Assembly: GCF_001636405.1 (NCBI RefSeq)
Contig: NZ_KV440950.1
Location: forward strand, 4,134,778-4,198,777
Reading direction: 5' to 3'
Origin: Peribacillus frigoritolerans
Lineage (GTDB): Bacteria > Bacillota > Bacilli > Bacillales > DSM-1321
Length of the DNA: 64,000 nucleotides
A program made the position numbers and the translations under genes. The notes beneath the pieces are model-generated. The model searched no databases and had not been told where the DNA came from. It worked only from the letters and a program-made list of their open reading frames with translations. Positions within the stretch are counted from its first letter, which is position 1, and every line of letters starts with the position of its first letter. This document shows positions 53,718 through 63,250 of this stretch, one piece after another.

Positions 53718-54377
53718 TTATTCCACAATTTTTTTTTCAAAGCGATTGATGTCCGAATCCGCACCGATGACGATCAATATATCACCTTTATGTATTAAAT
53801 CGCTCGCCTGTGGGGAAACATTAATTTCGTTCCCTCTTTTGATTGCGACTATATTCAGTCCATAGTGGGCACGGATATCAAGGTCAATTATCGAGTTTCC
53901 ATTCATCTTTTGGCTTGCAACAATTTCGACGATGGAGTGTTCATCAGAAAGCTCCAAATAATCGAGAATATTATTGGAGACGATATTATGGGCAATCCTT
54001 CTCCCCATATCCCGCTCGGGGTGCACGACAAAGTCTGCCCCGATTTTACGAAGAACCTTCTCGTGATAATCATTTTGCGCTTTAACCGTAACATTTCCGA
54101 CACCCAATTCCTTAAGCATGAGAGTCGTCAATATACTGGCTTGAATATTCTCGCCAATCGCTACAATGACGTGATCAAAATTTCGAATTCCTATATTCCT
54201 TAGTACATTTTCATCTGTCGTATCCCCTACTACGGCATGTGAAGCTATTCTGGCAAATTCATTCACTCGATCTTCGTCGGCATCGATAGCCAGAACCCCT
54301 AATCCTTCTTCAGCTAATGTCTTGACTATGCTGCCGCCAAAACGGCCAAGTCCAATCACCGCAAATTCTTTTTTCAC
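53718..54377 (-). CDS. ktrC: KtrC-type potassium channel regulatory subunit (RCK)
   Basis: 219 aa. RCK-N domain with EFAVIGLGRFGGSIVKTLAE (nucleotide-binding glycine motif) and acidic ribose-binding end VLAIDADEDRV; RCK-C domain (about 135-219) with SPQASDLIHKGDILIVIGAD. It forms an octameric ring under KtrD (or KtrB) and gates K+ uptake; the C-domain of KtrC binds c-di-AMP in B. subtilis. No channel gene lies next to it here, as for B. subtilis ktrC (ykqB). Confidence 0.9.
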   Translation of the reverse strand: MKKEFAVIGLGRFGGSIVKTLAEEGLGVLAIDADEDRVNEFARIASHAVVGDTTDENVLRNIGIRNFDHVIVAIGENIQASILTTLMLKELGVGNVTVKAQNDYHEKVLRKIGADFVVHPERDMGRRIAHNIVSNNILDYLELSDEHSIVEIVASQKMNGNSIIDLDIRAHYGLNIVAIKRGNEINVSPQASDLIHKGDILIVIGADSDINRFEKKIVE

Positions 54378-54438
54378 AATAAGCCCTCCAACGTCATTCG
54401 TTCTTTCTTTAGAGCATGTTCTGCACTGAAAATCATTT

Positions 54439-55569
54439 TTATGCTTCGCTTCCTTTAAACGTTATATAATCCGTTAAGTGATCGATCGCGAGTTCAATGG
54501 CTTTTTCGTCCGGGCTTAACTTGGCGTGATGCAATCCGTATTCCGATGAAACCCCCAGCCAGAACATGAATCCTGGAATCTCCTTTAACATATAACCAAA
54601 ATCTTCGCCAGTCATTGCTTCAGTACATTCATGCAAATGAACAGCAGTTGACTTCTCTGTGAAATCCATGAACTCCCGGGTCAACCGCTCTTCATTATAT
54701 ACCTGATGATACATCGCGCCATAGTCGATTTCAGCCAAGCACTCATATCCTACTTGTATACCATCCACAAGCGCTTTTATCCTAGACTTGACCTTTACCA
54801 TCGATTCGGGGTTAAGAGTGCGTATTGTGCCCTCTAACCGCGCTGTCTCCGCAATAATGTTTTGAACGGTGCCTCCAGTAATCTTCCCAACTGTAATGAC
54901 AGCTGAATCTAGCGGATTGACATTCCTGGAAACGATTGTTTGAAGTTGCCCTACAAGCGAGCAGGCCGCAATGACCATATCATTTGTTTCGTGCGGATAG
55001 GCTGCATGTCCTCCTTTCCCCCTCAAATCGATGAATAATTCAGATGTATTGGCAAATAGAAGCCCTTCTTTAACGGCAATCGTCCCAACTGGATACTCCG
55101 GAGCAATATGTAAAGCAAGGATCATATCAGGCTTCCATTTTTTCATCGTTTCCGATTTAAGCATTGGTTCAGCTCCGCCAGGACCCTCTTCTGCAGGCTG
55201 GAAGATGAATAGCAAGTCATCATCGATCGGATTTTCCGTGAAATATGTCAATAATCCCAAACCTATGCTCATATGAAAATCATGACCGCAGGCATGCATA
55301 TATTCCTCATGGTTGGATGCAAACGGCAATCCGGTTTCCTCTTTTATCGGCAAACCGTCTATATCAGCCCTGTAGCCAATGGTTTTTCGCGGGTTCATTC
55401 CCTTCACTTTCACGAATATCCCAGTTCTCCATGTTTCTATTTCCATTCGCTCCTGGGCCAGATTCGTTATGTAATTCAGTAGGTATTGCTGCGTCTTGAA
55501 TTCTTTGAACCCTATCTCCGGTATTTGATGCAGATCACGCCGGATCTTGGCAAAAGGGTTTATTTTCAC
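54439..55569 (-). CDS. dapL: N-acetyldiaminopimelate deacetylase
   Basis: 376 aa M20D amidohydrolase: [18 protein letters not shown], metal ligands in [15 protein letters not shown] and [14 protein letters not shown], and [20 protein letters not shown] near the end. In Bacillus this family member next to dapH (ykuR beside ykuQ) removes acetyl from N-acetyl-LL-diaminopimelate in lysine and peptidoglycan synthesis. A related hydrolase with another amide substrate cannot be excluded by motifs alone, but the neighbour settles it. The gene name here means the deacetylase, not the LL-DAP aminotransferase. Confidence 0.9.
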   Translation of the reverse strand: MKINPFAKIRRDLHQIPEIGFKEFKTQQYLLNYITNLAQERMEIETWRTGIFVKVKGMNPRKTIGYRADIDGLPIKEETGLPFASNHEEYMHACGHDFHMSIGLGLLTYFTENPIDDDLLFIFQPAEEGPGGAEPMLKSETMKKWKPDMILALHIAPEYPVGTIAVKEGLLFANTSELFIDLRGKGGHAAYPHETNDMVIAACSLVGQLQTIVSRNVNPLDSAVITVGKITGGTVQNIIAETARLEGTIRTLNPESMVKVKSRIKALVDGIQVGYECLAEIDYGAMYHQVYNEERLTREFMDFTEKSTAVHLHECTEAMTGEDFGYMLKEIPGFMFWLGVSSEYGLHHAKLSPDEKAIELAIDHLTDYITFKGSEA

Positions 55570-55638
55570 ATTATTCCCTCCCTATACAGAAAGCGTGGAT
55601 ATAGTTATCCACGCTTCAGGCAATATTCACTAAAGAAA

Positions 55639-56349
55639 TTAAAGTTGACGAAGTTCTTGCATGATTTCTGTTTTTGATTTTGTTTTTTCGTCAATTTGTT
55701 TAATGACCCTCGCCGGGATACCAGCAGCCACGGAATATGGAGGAACGTCTTTCGTTACGACGGCACCAGCAGCGACAACGGAACCTTCTCCGATTTTGAC
55801 ACCTTCCAGGACGACCGCATTGGCTCCGATCAATACATCATCTTCCAATATGACCGGCTGTGCGGAAGGCGGCTCGATGACACCTGCTAAAACGGCACCA
55901 GCACCTACGTGACAGTTTTTGCCCACTGTTGCACGTCCGCCCAGAATTGCGTTCATGTCGATCATTGTACCTTCACCGATGACAGATCCAATATTGATTG
56001 ATGCACCCATCATGATGACCGCGTTATCTCCAATGGAAACTTGGTCACGGATTATTGCGCCTGGCTCGATACGGGCTTTGATGCCTTTTAGATCCAATAA
56101 AGGAATGGCAGAGTTACGACGATCATTTTCAACTACATAATCCTCGATTTTTGTTCCTGCTGCCTTGATCGCTTCTTCGATTTCAGACCACTCACCGAAT
56201 ACAACCCCTGTATTTCCTGTTATGAAAGTTTTAGAAGCTGGACCAAAATCCAGACCTTCTAAATCGCCTTTGACATATACCTTTACAGGTGTGGATTTTT
56301 TACTATTCGAGATAAAAGAAATAATTTCGTTTGCATCCATTTTATTCAT
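55639..56349 (-). CDS. dapH: tetrahydrodipicolinate N-acetyltransferase
   Basis: 236 aa from ATG 56349 ([13 protein letters not shown]), with AGGAGG 9-10 nt upstream. N-terminal helical domain, then left-handed beta-helix hexapeptide repeats (about 90-215; [39 protein letters not shown]). It acetylates tetrahydrodipicolinate in the acetylase branch of DAP synthesis. Seventy bp upstream of dapL on the same strand; the two form an operon. Confidence 0.94.
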   Translation of the reverse strand: MNKMDANEIISFISNSKKSTPVKVYVKGDLEGLDFGPASKTFITGNTGVVFGEWSEIEEAIKAAGTKIEDYVVENDRRNSAIPLLDLKGIKARIEPGAIIRDQVSIGDNAVIMMGASINIGSVIGEGTMIDMNAILGGRATVGKNCHVGAGAVLAGVIEPPSAQPVILEDDVLIGANAVVLEGVKIGEGSVVAAGAVVTKDVPPYSVAAGIPARVIKQIDEKTKSKTEIMQELRQL

Positions 56350-56456
56350 TCCGGGAAAACCTCCTAAATATGTATCATTACTCGTTTTAAATTTACCAGA
56401 CAACAGCCGGCAAGACAAGTTGAATGTCAGCCCTATTGACATTTTCGTCGGCGGAC

Positions 56457-57341
56457 CTATAACATTCCTTGGTCGCGAATATGCTCTTTAACCACTTCCG
56501 TGAATGCCTGGACTTGCTTTAACTGGAAGGCAGATTCATAGCCGCAAAGCCATGTATCACGTTCGATTGAGTGGTTATGCCCATCCAATAGAGGGATTTT
56601 AAATACATTCGTATCTTTATCATGTAAAGTGATGGCTGGCAGGATCGCATATCCAATACCATTAAACACCATTTGTTTGCATGTTTCGATTTGATCAACG
56701 ACTATGGTGTTTTTTGGTGTCGTTTGAAATTGCCGATGCCACCAATCTTGAATTTCCTGATAATAATTCGAATCGCTTTTAAACTGAATGAATGGACGGT
56801 CCGTTTCGAACACTTGATTCAGTTCCTTCATTTCAGTATCCACCAAATACAGCATATCCGTGAATAAATGCTGTTTTACGCCTTTCCAATCCGGTGCTCC
56901 CCTTATGATGCCAATATGCACTTGCCCTTCATACAAAGACTTTAAAATCTCACTGCTCCAGCCAGTGATCAAGGAAATTTTTGCATACGGATATTTTCGG
57001 ACGAACTTTTTCAATACTTGCGGAAGCCAATTTTGACCGACAATCGAGGCACAGGCTATTTTCAAAGTGCCATATACTTCATGGTCCATGGCTTGAATAC
57101 TTTCCCTGACCTTCTCTTCTTTTTCTATAACCTCATTGGCCAAACGAATTACCGCTTCACCTGCAGGCGTCAGTGACAGCCCTTTTTGTGAACGCAGAAA
57201 CAGTTTCGAGCCCCAATCCTTTTCTATTGATTGTAAACGCTGGGATAAAGCCGGCTGGGAAACGAACAACCGCTCAGCTGCTTTTCTCATATTCATTTCC
57301 TGAGCAAGCACTGATAATAAATGAAATTCTGAAAATGACAT
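56457..57341 (-). CDS. ccpC: CcpC, LysR-type regulator of citrate synthesis genes
   Basis: 294 aa from ATG 57341. N-terminal helix-turn-helix: [40 protein letters not shown]; LysR effector domain follows. The N-terminus is very close to B. subtilis CcpC (YkuM), which represses citZ and citB and senses citrate. It is next to dapH as ykuM is next to ykuQ (with other genes between). An ATAA-N7-TTAT operator lies right before the gene, fitting autoregulation. Confidence 0.9.
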   Translation of the reverse strand: MSFSEFHLLSVLAQEMNMRKAAERLFVSQPALSQRLQSIEKDWGSKLFLRSQKGLSLTPAGEAVIRLANEVIEKEEKVRESIQAMDHEVYGTLKIACASIVGQNWLPQVLKKFVRKYPYAKISLITGWSSEILKSLYEGQVHIGIIRGAPDWKGVKQHLFTDMLYLVDTEMKELNQVFETDRPFIQFKSDSNYYQEIQDWWHRQFQTTPKNTIVVDQIETCKQMVFNGIGYAILPAITLHDKDTNVFKIPLLDGHNHSIERDTWLCGYESAFQLKQVQAFTEVVKEHIRDQGML

Positions 57342-57357
57342 ACACACCAACCTCTTG

Positions 57358-57372
57358 ATAATTAATTCTTAT
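57358..57372. promoter_or_regulatory. CcpC operator, ATAA-N7-TTAT
   Basis: ATAATTAATTCTTAT is an exact copy of the dyad that CcpC binds at citB, citZ and its own promoter in B. subtilis. It lies 17-31 bp before the ccpC start and about 85 bp before the divergent permease pseudogene. Confidence 0.8.
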
Positions 57373-57454
57373 CATGATGATTTAATTTATTTAAATTTTA
57401 TTATCAACAAAGTCCGCTTATAATACAAGAGAAAAGGAACGGAGTGAATATCCT

Positions 57455-57997
57455 TTGACGATCATTTTATTGCTTGCCATCAGTTTTGCAGCATCCTTTG
57501 TCGGGACATTGGCCGGGAGCGGCGGCCTCATCGGCATGCCGTCCCTTCTTTTGTTAGGTCTACCCATTCACCAGGTTATTGGATCAGTCAAATTTCCCAA
57601 TATGTTTTCTTCTTTTTCCGATGAATCGGATTGGCATCCCCCAAAAAAAGTTTATCCATCCCTATTCGGAATCAGTGTCTATGACGGAATGTTCGGACCG
57701 GGACAGGCGACCATGCTCATGTATACCTTTTTAAGAAATGGCGCCACCTACCTTCAATCCCTGGCCTTTACTAGATTCCAAACTTTCATTAGCTGTACAG
57801 CTGCTTTCATTACCTATTTCATGTCCGGTAACATTGCATGGGGGATTGCCATTTATAACACGCTCGGTTCCCTGAACGGATCACGGCTGACCTTGCGTGT
57901 GGCTCAAAAAATCTCCACTTGACAGTTGAGATTCATTTTACATTCGGTCACGATCGCATTATTGAATCAATTGGTCATCAGAGTTGCATTTCATTAA
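57455..57997 (+). pseudogene. TSUP (TauE/SafE) family anion permease, decayed
   Basis: A TTG start with GGAGTGA upstream opens MTIILLLAISFAASFVGTLA and PSLLLLGLPIHQVIGSVKF. The text then jumps in frame from NMFSSFS to KKVYPSLFGISVYDGMFGPG, missing roughly 85-95 residues (about three helices) that TSUP proteins have between these motifs. After residue 155 a TGA interrupts; the same frame continues with QLRFILHSVTIALLNQLVI, the expected last helix, to a second stop at 57997. Thus there is one in-frame deletion plus one nonsense codon. A short product may be made but should not transport. Confidence 0.8.
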
Positions 57998-58050
57998 AAG
58001 GCAAACTACATTAACGAGTCTGCCTTTTTCCTATGCCTTCTTATTCTTTC

Positions 58051-59556
58051 TTATTCTTCCTTATTCTTTCTTAGTCTCGTTAGAAACAGGAAGCTGATTA
58101 CAGAGAAGACTAGAACAATGAGATAAATCGTCTGTAAAGACAATGTAAGTCCTTCCTGTAAAACATTTACCACATTTTCAGGAAGCGACGTGCGTTCTTC
58201 ACTGTTCAACAATTTATTTGCCGTATCTATCGTCACTCCCGATCCGGCCGGCGCATGCTCATTCAGATAAGCGTGAAGTCTCATATTCATGATTCCTCCA
58301 AGTAATGCAGCACCTACAGTATTTCCTAAATTACGCATGAACATATTGGAAGCCGTCGCAATGCCCCTTCGTTCCCAGCTGACGGTTTTTTGAATGACGA
58401 CAATGAATGAAGTAGAAGTCAAGCCCATGCCTACACCGACAAAGAAGGATCCCATGGCGGCAATAATGGGCCCAGCTTCCGGATTCATCCATACTAGGAT
58501 CAGACTCCCAAGGATCAATGAGCCCCCTCCAAGAAGGGAGGTTGATTTAAATCCTATTTTCAACAATAACTTGCCTGACACCATAGATGCGATCGGCCAG
58601 CCAATTGACATGGCTGTTAATGTAAAACCAGCTACCGTAGGCGAGCGCTCCATCACGCCCTGAACGAATGTGGGGAGGAAACTTGATAATCCAATCATCA
58701 TCACCCCTGTCGTCAAGGATACTAGGTTCGCAATCAGAATGGAACGCTCCTGCCAGATTTCAAATGGCATCATCGGTTCGGCTGCTTTCTTTTCCTGAAG
58801 AATGAATAGGATAAAGGTGATGATGGCCACTAATGCCAAGGATATGACCGGAGCTGAAGTCCATGACCATTTCACCCCTCCTTCTACGAGCAGCACCATA
58901 AGAGTTGATATGGACAATGTCAATAGCGTTGCACCTAGGTAATCGATATCACGTTTTTTCTTTTCGATATTTTCATGAAGGAATAACCAAATTCCAATAA
59001 AAGATAGTACGCCCAAAGGAATATTGACCCAAAAGACAAGTTTCCAAGTCAGGGATTCAACGAGCAAGCCGCCCAATGCTGGTCCCATTACCGCTGAAAT
59101 GCCCCAAACGCTCGAAAGATACCCTTGAACGCGTGCCCTCTCTTCATTTTTATAGATATCACCAATAATTGTCGAGGCTACAGGCGCTACAGCTCCCGCC
59201 CCAAAACCTTGTACAAAGCGATAAATGATGAGTTCCGTCATTGAATTGGAAAAGCCGCAAAGAAGGGAGCCGATTAAAAAGACAACGATTCCAAATAATA
59301 AGACGGGTTTTCTCCCGAGTATGTCCGATAGCTTTCCGTAGATTAAAACTGTTACGGCGTTCATTAACAAATAGCCTGAAAACACCCAGCTGTATAGTGA
59401 AAAACCACCTAAATCACTTACAATGGCCGGCATTGCCGTCGAAACGATCGTTCCTTCAATAGCATTCATAAACATCGCTAACATGATGGCAGCCAATATG
59501 AAGGGACGTTTCAATTTTTTATTCTGCACGTTTGCACTATCCATTGCATGGCCCAA
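58051..59556 (-). CDS. MFS drug exporter, DHA2 (14-TM, EmrB/QacA) family
   Basis: About 501 aa with 14 predicted helices. Motif A GKLSDILGRKPVLLFGI, motif C-like GPALGGLLVESLTWKLVFWV (antiporter signature), motif D1 NAIEGTIVSTAMPAIVSDLG. It exports drugs or other organic cations against protons; substrates unknown. Start unclear: ATG 59565 abuts AGGAGAGG, so TTG 59556 (9 nt spacing) or ATG 59544 is likelier. Not part of the usual yku order, so it was probably inserted here together with the permease pseudogene. Confidence 0.88.
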   Translation of the reverse strand: MGHAMDSANVQNKKLKRPFILAAIMLAMFMNAIEGTIVSTAMPAIVSDLGGFSLYSWVFSGYLLMNAVTVLIYGKLSDILGRKPVLLFGIVVFLIGSLLCGFSNSMTELIIYRFVQGFGAGAVAPVASTIIGDIYKNEERARVQGYLSSVWGISAVMGPALGGLLVESLTWKLVFWVNIPLGVLSFIGIWLFLHENIEKKKRDIDYLGATLLTLSISTLMVLLVEGGVKWSWTSAPVISLALVAIITFILFILQEKKAAEPMMPFEIWQERSILIANLVSLTTGVMMIGLSSFLPTFVQGVMERSPTVAGFTLTAMSIGWPIASMVSGKLLLKIGFKSTSLLGGGSLILGSLILVWMNPEAGPIIAAMGSFFVGVGMGLTSTSFIVVIQKTVSWERRGIATASNMFMRNLGNTVGAALLGGIMNMRLHAYLNEHAPAGSGVTIDTANKLLNSEERTSLPENVVNVLQEGLTLSLQTIYLIVLVFSVISFLFLTRLRKNKEE

Positions 59557-59634
59557 TTTTTGCATCCTCTCCTAATAGATCCTACCTGTTAATAGCCTTC
59601 ACCACTAACTGGATCAAATATGTAAAAAAACAAG

Positions 59635-59656
59635 AAAACTCGCCAACTGGCGAGTC
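59635..59656 (-). terminator. darB terminator
   Basis: ACTCGCC/GGCGAGT with a 4-nt loop, then TTTTCTTGTTTTTTT on the minus strand. Confidence 0.8.
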
Positions 59657-59685
59657 TTGGGGTTAACCGTCATTTTATGCCTTGC

Positions 59686-60126
59686 TTATTTATCAGGTGT
59701 ATTTTGTTTAAATACTTTTTTCAAGATTGCCCTTCTTGTTAAGATGCCTTCAAATACATGTTCGTCATTCTCCACACAGACAAACGGATGATCAATCAAC
59801 AATTCCACACCCTTGGTCAATGTATCTTCAATATGCAGGCGAGGTATTTCTATATTCATTATTTCGGAAACTTTTTTATGCTCAAGATTATCAAATTCAA
59901 TTCGTTCCAGTCCCAAGATTGAATCGAGAATGACTGGTGTGCTAATTAAACCATGCAGTTTATACATCGGATCTAACACAGGAATGGCCGTATAACCGCT
60001 CTTTGTTAATACCAATAGTGCATGTTCTAAATTATTGGTTACCTGCACGTGGGCCACGCGTTCAGAAGAAATCATTAAGTCTTTAACGCTGGATTCCAAT
60101 AAATCCCCATCATGAGTACCGATCAT
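59686..60126 (-). CDS. darB: DarB (YkuL/CbpB), c-di-AMP-binding CBS-domain protein
   Basis: 146 aa (B. subtilis 147) from ATG 60126, with AAGGGG 7 nt upstream; the frame opens 6 codons earlier. Two CBS domains fill the protein (first about 18-75, SVKDLMISSERVAHVQVTNN; second about 85-140, KVSEIMNIEIPRLHIEDTL). In B. subtilis DarB binds c-di-AMP and, when empty, binds the Rel (p)ppGpp synthase and pyruvate carboxylase PycA; pycA is in this window. Identification by sequence and by closeness to ccpC and ykuJ. Confidence 0.9.
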   Translation of the reverse strand: MIGTHDGDLLESSVKDLMISSERVAHVQVTNNLEHALLVLTKSGYTAIPVLDPMYKLHGLISTPVILDSILGLERIEFDNLEHKKVSEIMNIEIPRLHIEDTLTKGVELLIDHPFVCVENDEHVFEGILTRRAILKKVFKQNTPDK

Positions 60127-60246
60127 GTTAAAACCCCTTACCATATGTTTTTATATACAGCTCTTTCTATAGTTTAACATATGTAAGCAGAAAAGGCTCA
60201 TTCCTAGACCAATAAAATCCCAATTGGCGGGATTCGTGAGAGACCC

Positions 60247-60393
60247 TTAGCCCTTACTAGTTTTGATGTTTACCTGTTTAAAACCGCATTCCGGGCATTG
60301 ATAAATCACATTTTGGTTGGATTGCGCCGTTAATACATTTTCCATTTCCCTTTCCTCGCCGCATTCCGGGCATATTACCATCGGATTTTTCAT
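60247..60393 (-). CDS. 48-aa zinc-ribbon protein
   Basis: A gene below usual length limits. MKNPMVICPECGEEREMENV, then QNVIYQCPECGFKQVNIKTS. Two CPECG knuckles, 25 residues apart, form a classic zinc ribbon. TGGAGGG lies 6-9 nt before the ATG. Located between darB and ykuJ on the same strand. No name known to me; such ribbons bind RNA, DNA or protein. Confidence 0.75.
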   Translation of the reverse strand: MKNPMVICPECGEEREMENVLTAQSNQNVIYQCPECGFKQVNIKTSKG

Positions 60394-60468
60394 TTACATC
60401 CCTCCAACTAATAAGATGTCGTAAAAATAACTACTTCATTCAGTAAAAATTGACCGGTTTTTCACAAT

Positions 60469-60502
60469 AAAAAAGCCGCTTCCAATGGAAGGCGGCTTTT
60501 TG
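60469..60502. terminator. ykuJ terminator
   Basis: AAAAAGCCGCTTCCA/TGGAAGGCGGCTTTTT, nearly perfect, with A and T runs on both sides. Confidence 0.85.
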
Positions 60503-60509
60503 TGTTTTT

Positions 60510-60749
60510 TTAAGATTGAAGAAGATCAAAGATTTCAATGGTAATCATATCAATATTATCAAATTGATATTTTGATGATTTCCCTTTATCACTGTATACT
60601 TCAAGCTCGAACATTTCTGTTTTGCTGAAATATGTAACCTGGCACTTTTTCACACCATCTATTTCAAAAAAACGTTGAGCAGATTCAGATTCCTTCGCTT
60701 GCTCTTGAAGACTTTTCAATCTGGTAAGGATGCCCTGTAATTGAGACAT
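60510..60749 (-). CDS. ykuJ: YkuJ (DUF1797) protein
   Basis: 79 aa, the family length. MSQLQGILTRLKSLQEQAKE, FFEIDGVKKCQVTYFSKTEM and FDNIDMITIEIFDLLQS are the DUF1797 features. GGAGGGAG 5-6 nt before ATG. Small alpha/beta protein with a known crystal structure and unknown role. In B. subtilis it follows ykuI, as in this window. Confidence 0.9.
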   Translation of the reverse strand: MSQLQGILTRLKSLQEQAKESESAQRFFEIDGVKKCQVTYFSKTEMFELEVYSDKGKSSKYQFDNIDMITIEIFDLLQS

Positions 60750-60932
60750 ACTCCCTCTCCTTTCTGAATAAAACCTTTTCGATAGGTTTCACTATACCAT
60801 ACTTTTCTATCCAGTAGCCACGCGGAAATAAATTCAGAATAATTTAAAACTTCATTCTTTACATGGCACTATTAACAGAATAAAATAAGGAATGGATTTT
60901 GTACATGAAAAATTTTCTGGGGGTAGATTCTG

Positions 60933-61892
60933 TTGCAAAACATTAGTGAGCTTGGTTTTCGAATTTCATTAATTGATGGTTTTGATTTGGATAGAAGAAA
61001 TCGTACAGGAACATATGTAATTGCCGATGAGGACATCACCTTAGTCGAAACTTCCGCCAGCCCTTCCATCCCCCACTTAATGAAGGGGCTCGAACATTTG
61101 GGAATCGCCCTCGAAGATATTACATATATCATTCTTACCCATATTCATTTGGACCATGCAGGTGGAGCTGGACTTTTTTTACAGCATTGTCCGAATGCCA
61201 AAGTGATCGTCCACCCAAAAGGAGCAAGGCATCTAGAAGATTCAACTCGTTTGATCGCTGGGGCTAAAGCAGTCTATGGTGAAGAATTCAACAAGCTTTT
61301 CGATCCGATATTACCCATACCTTTTGAAAAAATGCTGATTAAACAAGATAGGGAATCCCTAAAAACAAGTGATACTTCCACGTTGACCTTTTATGACACG
61401 CCAGGACACGCGAACCATCATTTAAGCATATACGATTCGGTTTCAAAAGGGATGTTTTCAGGTGACACCGTAGGCATCTTTTATCGTGAACTCGATGAAG
61501 AAGGTTTGGAATTTTACTTACCGTCCACATCGCCGAACCAATTTAATCCCGACGCGATGCTTGCTGCAGCGGAATTGTATGAAAGCATTGGCGTCGAACG
61601 TATATATTTTGGCCATTACGGCGTATCGGAAAACCCTAAGGAAGTATATAAACAACTTCATTACTGGCTGCCTAAATTTGTGGAGACAGCCAAATCGGCA
61701 TATAGGGAATATGCTAGCTTCGAGGATCAAGTGGCAGCAGCCAGTAAAAATATTTTCACGGAAGTCGCTGTTCATTTAGGCGAAAAAGGAATCACTGCTG
61801 ATCATCCAGTTTTTGAAATCATTGCCATGGACTTGAACGTTTGTTCCATGGGATTGATAGACTATCTTGTAAAACAGGAGAAAGATCGGTAA
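60933..61892 (+). CDS. MBL-fold metallo-hydrolase
   Basis: 319 aa; TTG start with GGGGG about 10 nt upstream. Metal site YIILTHIHLDHAGGAGLFLQ (HxHxDH), TFYDTPGHANHHLSIYD, MFSGDTVGIFYRE, and a late histidine in IYFGHYGVSENP. The region after residue 240 is helical. This is a glyoxalase II/lactonase-like hydrolase family common in Bacillus; the substrate cannot be read. The zinc-ligand set is complete, so the protein should be active. Divergent from ykuJ. Confidence 0.85.
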   Translation: MQNISELGFRISLIDGFDLDRRNRTGTYVIADEDITLVETSASPSIPHLMKGLEHLGIALEDITYIILTHIHLDHAGGAGLFLQHCPNAKVIVHPKGARHLEDSTRLIAGAKAVYGEEFNKLFDPILPIPFEKMLIKQDRESLKTSDTSTLTFYDTPGHANHHLSIYDSVSKGMFSGDTVGIFYRELDEEGLEFYLPSTSPNQFNPDAMLAAAELYESIGVERIYFGHYGVSENPKEVYKQLHYWLPKFVETAKSAYREYASFEDQVAAASKNIFTEVAVHLGEKGITADHPVFEIIAMDLNVCSMGLIDYLVKQEKDR

Positions 61893-61981
61893 AAAGATCC
61901 TTGAGGTTTATCCCTATTCAAATGTCTTGGCATTCTCTATAATGAAAAAGTACCTTACTAAAGCATATATGGAGGAATGAA

Positions 61982-62215
61982 ATGAAAGACGTTACACTCT
62001 ATACCCAACCTGATTGCCCTCCCTGCAAAATCATGAAAATGTTCTTTGATGATAATAATATAGTATACAAAGAAAAAGATATTAAAGCAGATGGGCATGC
62101 ACGTAAAGAACTAACCAATAAATATGGGGCTTATTCCACACCAACGGTCGTCATCGATGGGAAAGCCATTATTGGTTTTGAATTGGACGAAATAAAAAAG
62201 GAATTGAATATATAA
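61982..62215 (+). CDS. glutaredoxin-like / thioredoxin-fold protein
   Basis: 77 aa. LYTQPDCPPCKIMKMFFDDN has a CPPC active site; the cis-proline is in YSTPTVVIDGKAIIGFELD. The size and the FELDEIKKEL ending fit NrdH/YtnI-type small glutaredoxins. TGGAGGA upstream. It could reduce disulfides with thioredoxin reductase or bacillithiol; partner unknown. Ninety bp after the hydrolase gene and possibly co-transcribed with it. Confidence 0.88.
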   Translation: MKDVTLYTQPDCPPCKIMKMFFDDNNIVYKEKDIKADGHARKELTNKYGAYSTPTVVIDGKAIIGFELDEIKKELNI

Positions 62216-62216
62216 T

Positions 62217-62257
62217 AAAAAGTCTAGAGAAGGCTGTGGCCTTCTCTAGACTTTTTC
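62217..62257. terminator. terminator after the glutaredoxin-like gene
   Basis: AAAAAGTCTAGAGAAGG/CCTTCTCTAGACTTTTT, a long perfect stem usable in both directions. Confidence 0.9.
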
Positions 62258-62285
62258 ATTTCAGCTTCCTTTAAAATCCCCAATT

Positions 62286-62765
62286 CTATTTTCTGTTTTC
62301 ATACTTTACATCCTTTACCTTCCAAGCGCCATTTTCCTTTTTCAAAGTAACTGCTTCTACATGTTTTTCCATCGATACAGGTCCGTCCCCATTGTCCTGG
62401 AATTCTTCCTGAACATAAATGACATCACCTTTTTTCCCATATACAATTTCCGTATTCTTATCGTAACTGAAGAAAGGGATATAATACGGAGCGAAATCTG
62501 AACCAAATGCGGTATAACCGCCATCGACTTTCACTACATTCGCTTGGACGAACTTCTCGATGAAATCACCAGTGAAATGTTTTTCCAACTTCCCTTCAAT
62601 CGCTTCCTTGGAACGTACTTCCTCACTGATCGAAACCTGATTCTCCATGGCATCATGTATTAAAGATAGTACTTCCTCTCTATGTAAGCCCTCCGCTGAA
62701 GCAGTGACCCCCCCACTTAAAAGTAAAAGGACGCTGGCAAGACATGCAACTAAATATTTACTCAT
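62286..62765 (-). CDS. DUF3993-type secreted protein
   Basis: 159 aa from ATG 62765, with GAGGAG 9 nt upstream. Sec signal peptide MSKYLVACLASVLLLLSGGV with an ASA site near residue 26. Mature region: LHREEVLSLIHDAMENQVSI and FTGDFIEKFVQANVVKVDGG, then a beta-rich end (VEAVTLKKENGAWKVKDVKY) as in NTF2-like extracytoplasmic domains. It resembles the Bacillus DUF3993 family of unknown function. Confidence 0.75.
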   Translation of the reverse strand: MSKYLVACLASVLLLLSGGVTASAEGLHREEVLSLIHDAMENQVSISEEVRSKEAIEGKLEKHFTGDFIEKFVQANVVKVDGGYTAFGSDFAPYYIPFFSYDKNTEIVYGKKGDVIYVQEEFQDNGDGPVSMEKHVEAVTLKKENGAWKVKDVKYENRK

Positions 62766-62910
62766 TACAATCATCTCCTCGTTATAGAATTTCTCCTAAT
62801 GATTCGGATTTTTTGCCTTTGTCTTTCAATACCCGTCCAGATCAAAGCCAAACTACAAAATCACATTCTCCGTTAGACCTTGAAACCATCGCCCATTTTT
62901 CACAAATAAA

Positions 62911-62942
62911 AAAGAAGATTTCATGAAATTGAAATCTTCTTC
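62911..62942 (-). terminator. terminator of the 62949 gene
   Basis: AAGAAGATTTC/GAAATCTTCTT stem then TTTTATTTG on the minus strand, 6 bp after the stop. Confidence 0.82.
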
Positions 62943-62948
62943 TTACAA

Positions 62949-63176
62949 CTATCGAAAAGCATAGTAAAAAATAAAACCGGCAACCAAAATCGTCCCAATA
63001 AAAAGAGAAACGAATATCGGGTTCTTTAAATAAGGATGTTCCTTAACTGAATCATCGATAGTCGAATCATAACTGGCTTTCACTTTCTGAGCCCTTGCTA
63101 CAGAATAAGTATAAAAGAGCAGATATAACGCCATGACTGTAACGATTATGATTAGAATCCAGATGTACGTGCTCAA
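62949..63176 (-). CDS. small two-helix membrane protein
   Basis: 75 aa. Helix 1 TYIWILIIIVTVMALYLLFY, a polar middle (ARAQKVKASYDSTIDDSVKE), helix 2 NPIFVSLFIGTILVAGFIFY. GGAGGAG lies 5-8 nt before the ATG. No family recognised. It sits just downstream of ykuI on the same strand, with 74 bp between. Confidence 0.72.
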   Translation of the reverse strand: MSTYIWILIIIVTVMALYLLFYTYSVARAQKVKASYDSTIDDSVKEHPYLKNPIFVSLFIGTILVAGFIFYYAFR

Positions 63177-63250
63177 AATATGTCTCCTCCAAGCGCATCA
63201 TTTCTGCTTATCGTTACACATTTAAAGCGATTATATTCATGAATCGTTTT

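Noticed and set aside
55639-56349. repetitive protein pattern in dapH as a possible DNA repeat
   Set aside because: It is the normal hexapeptide beta-helix of the acyltransferase, not a nucleotide repeat.
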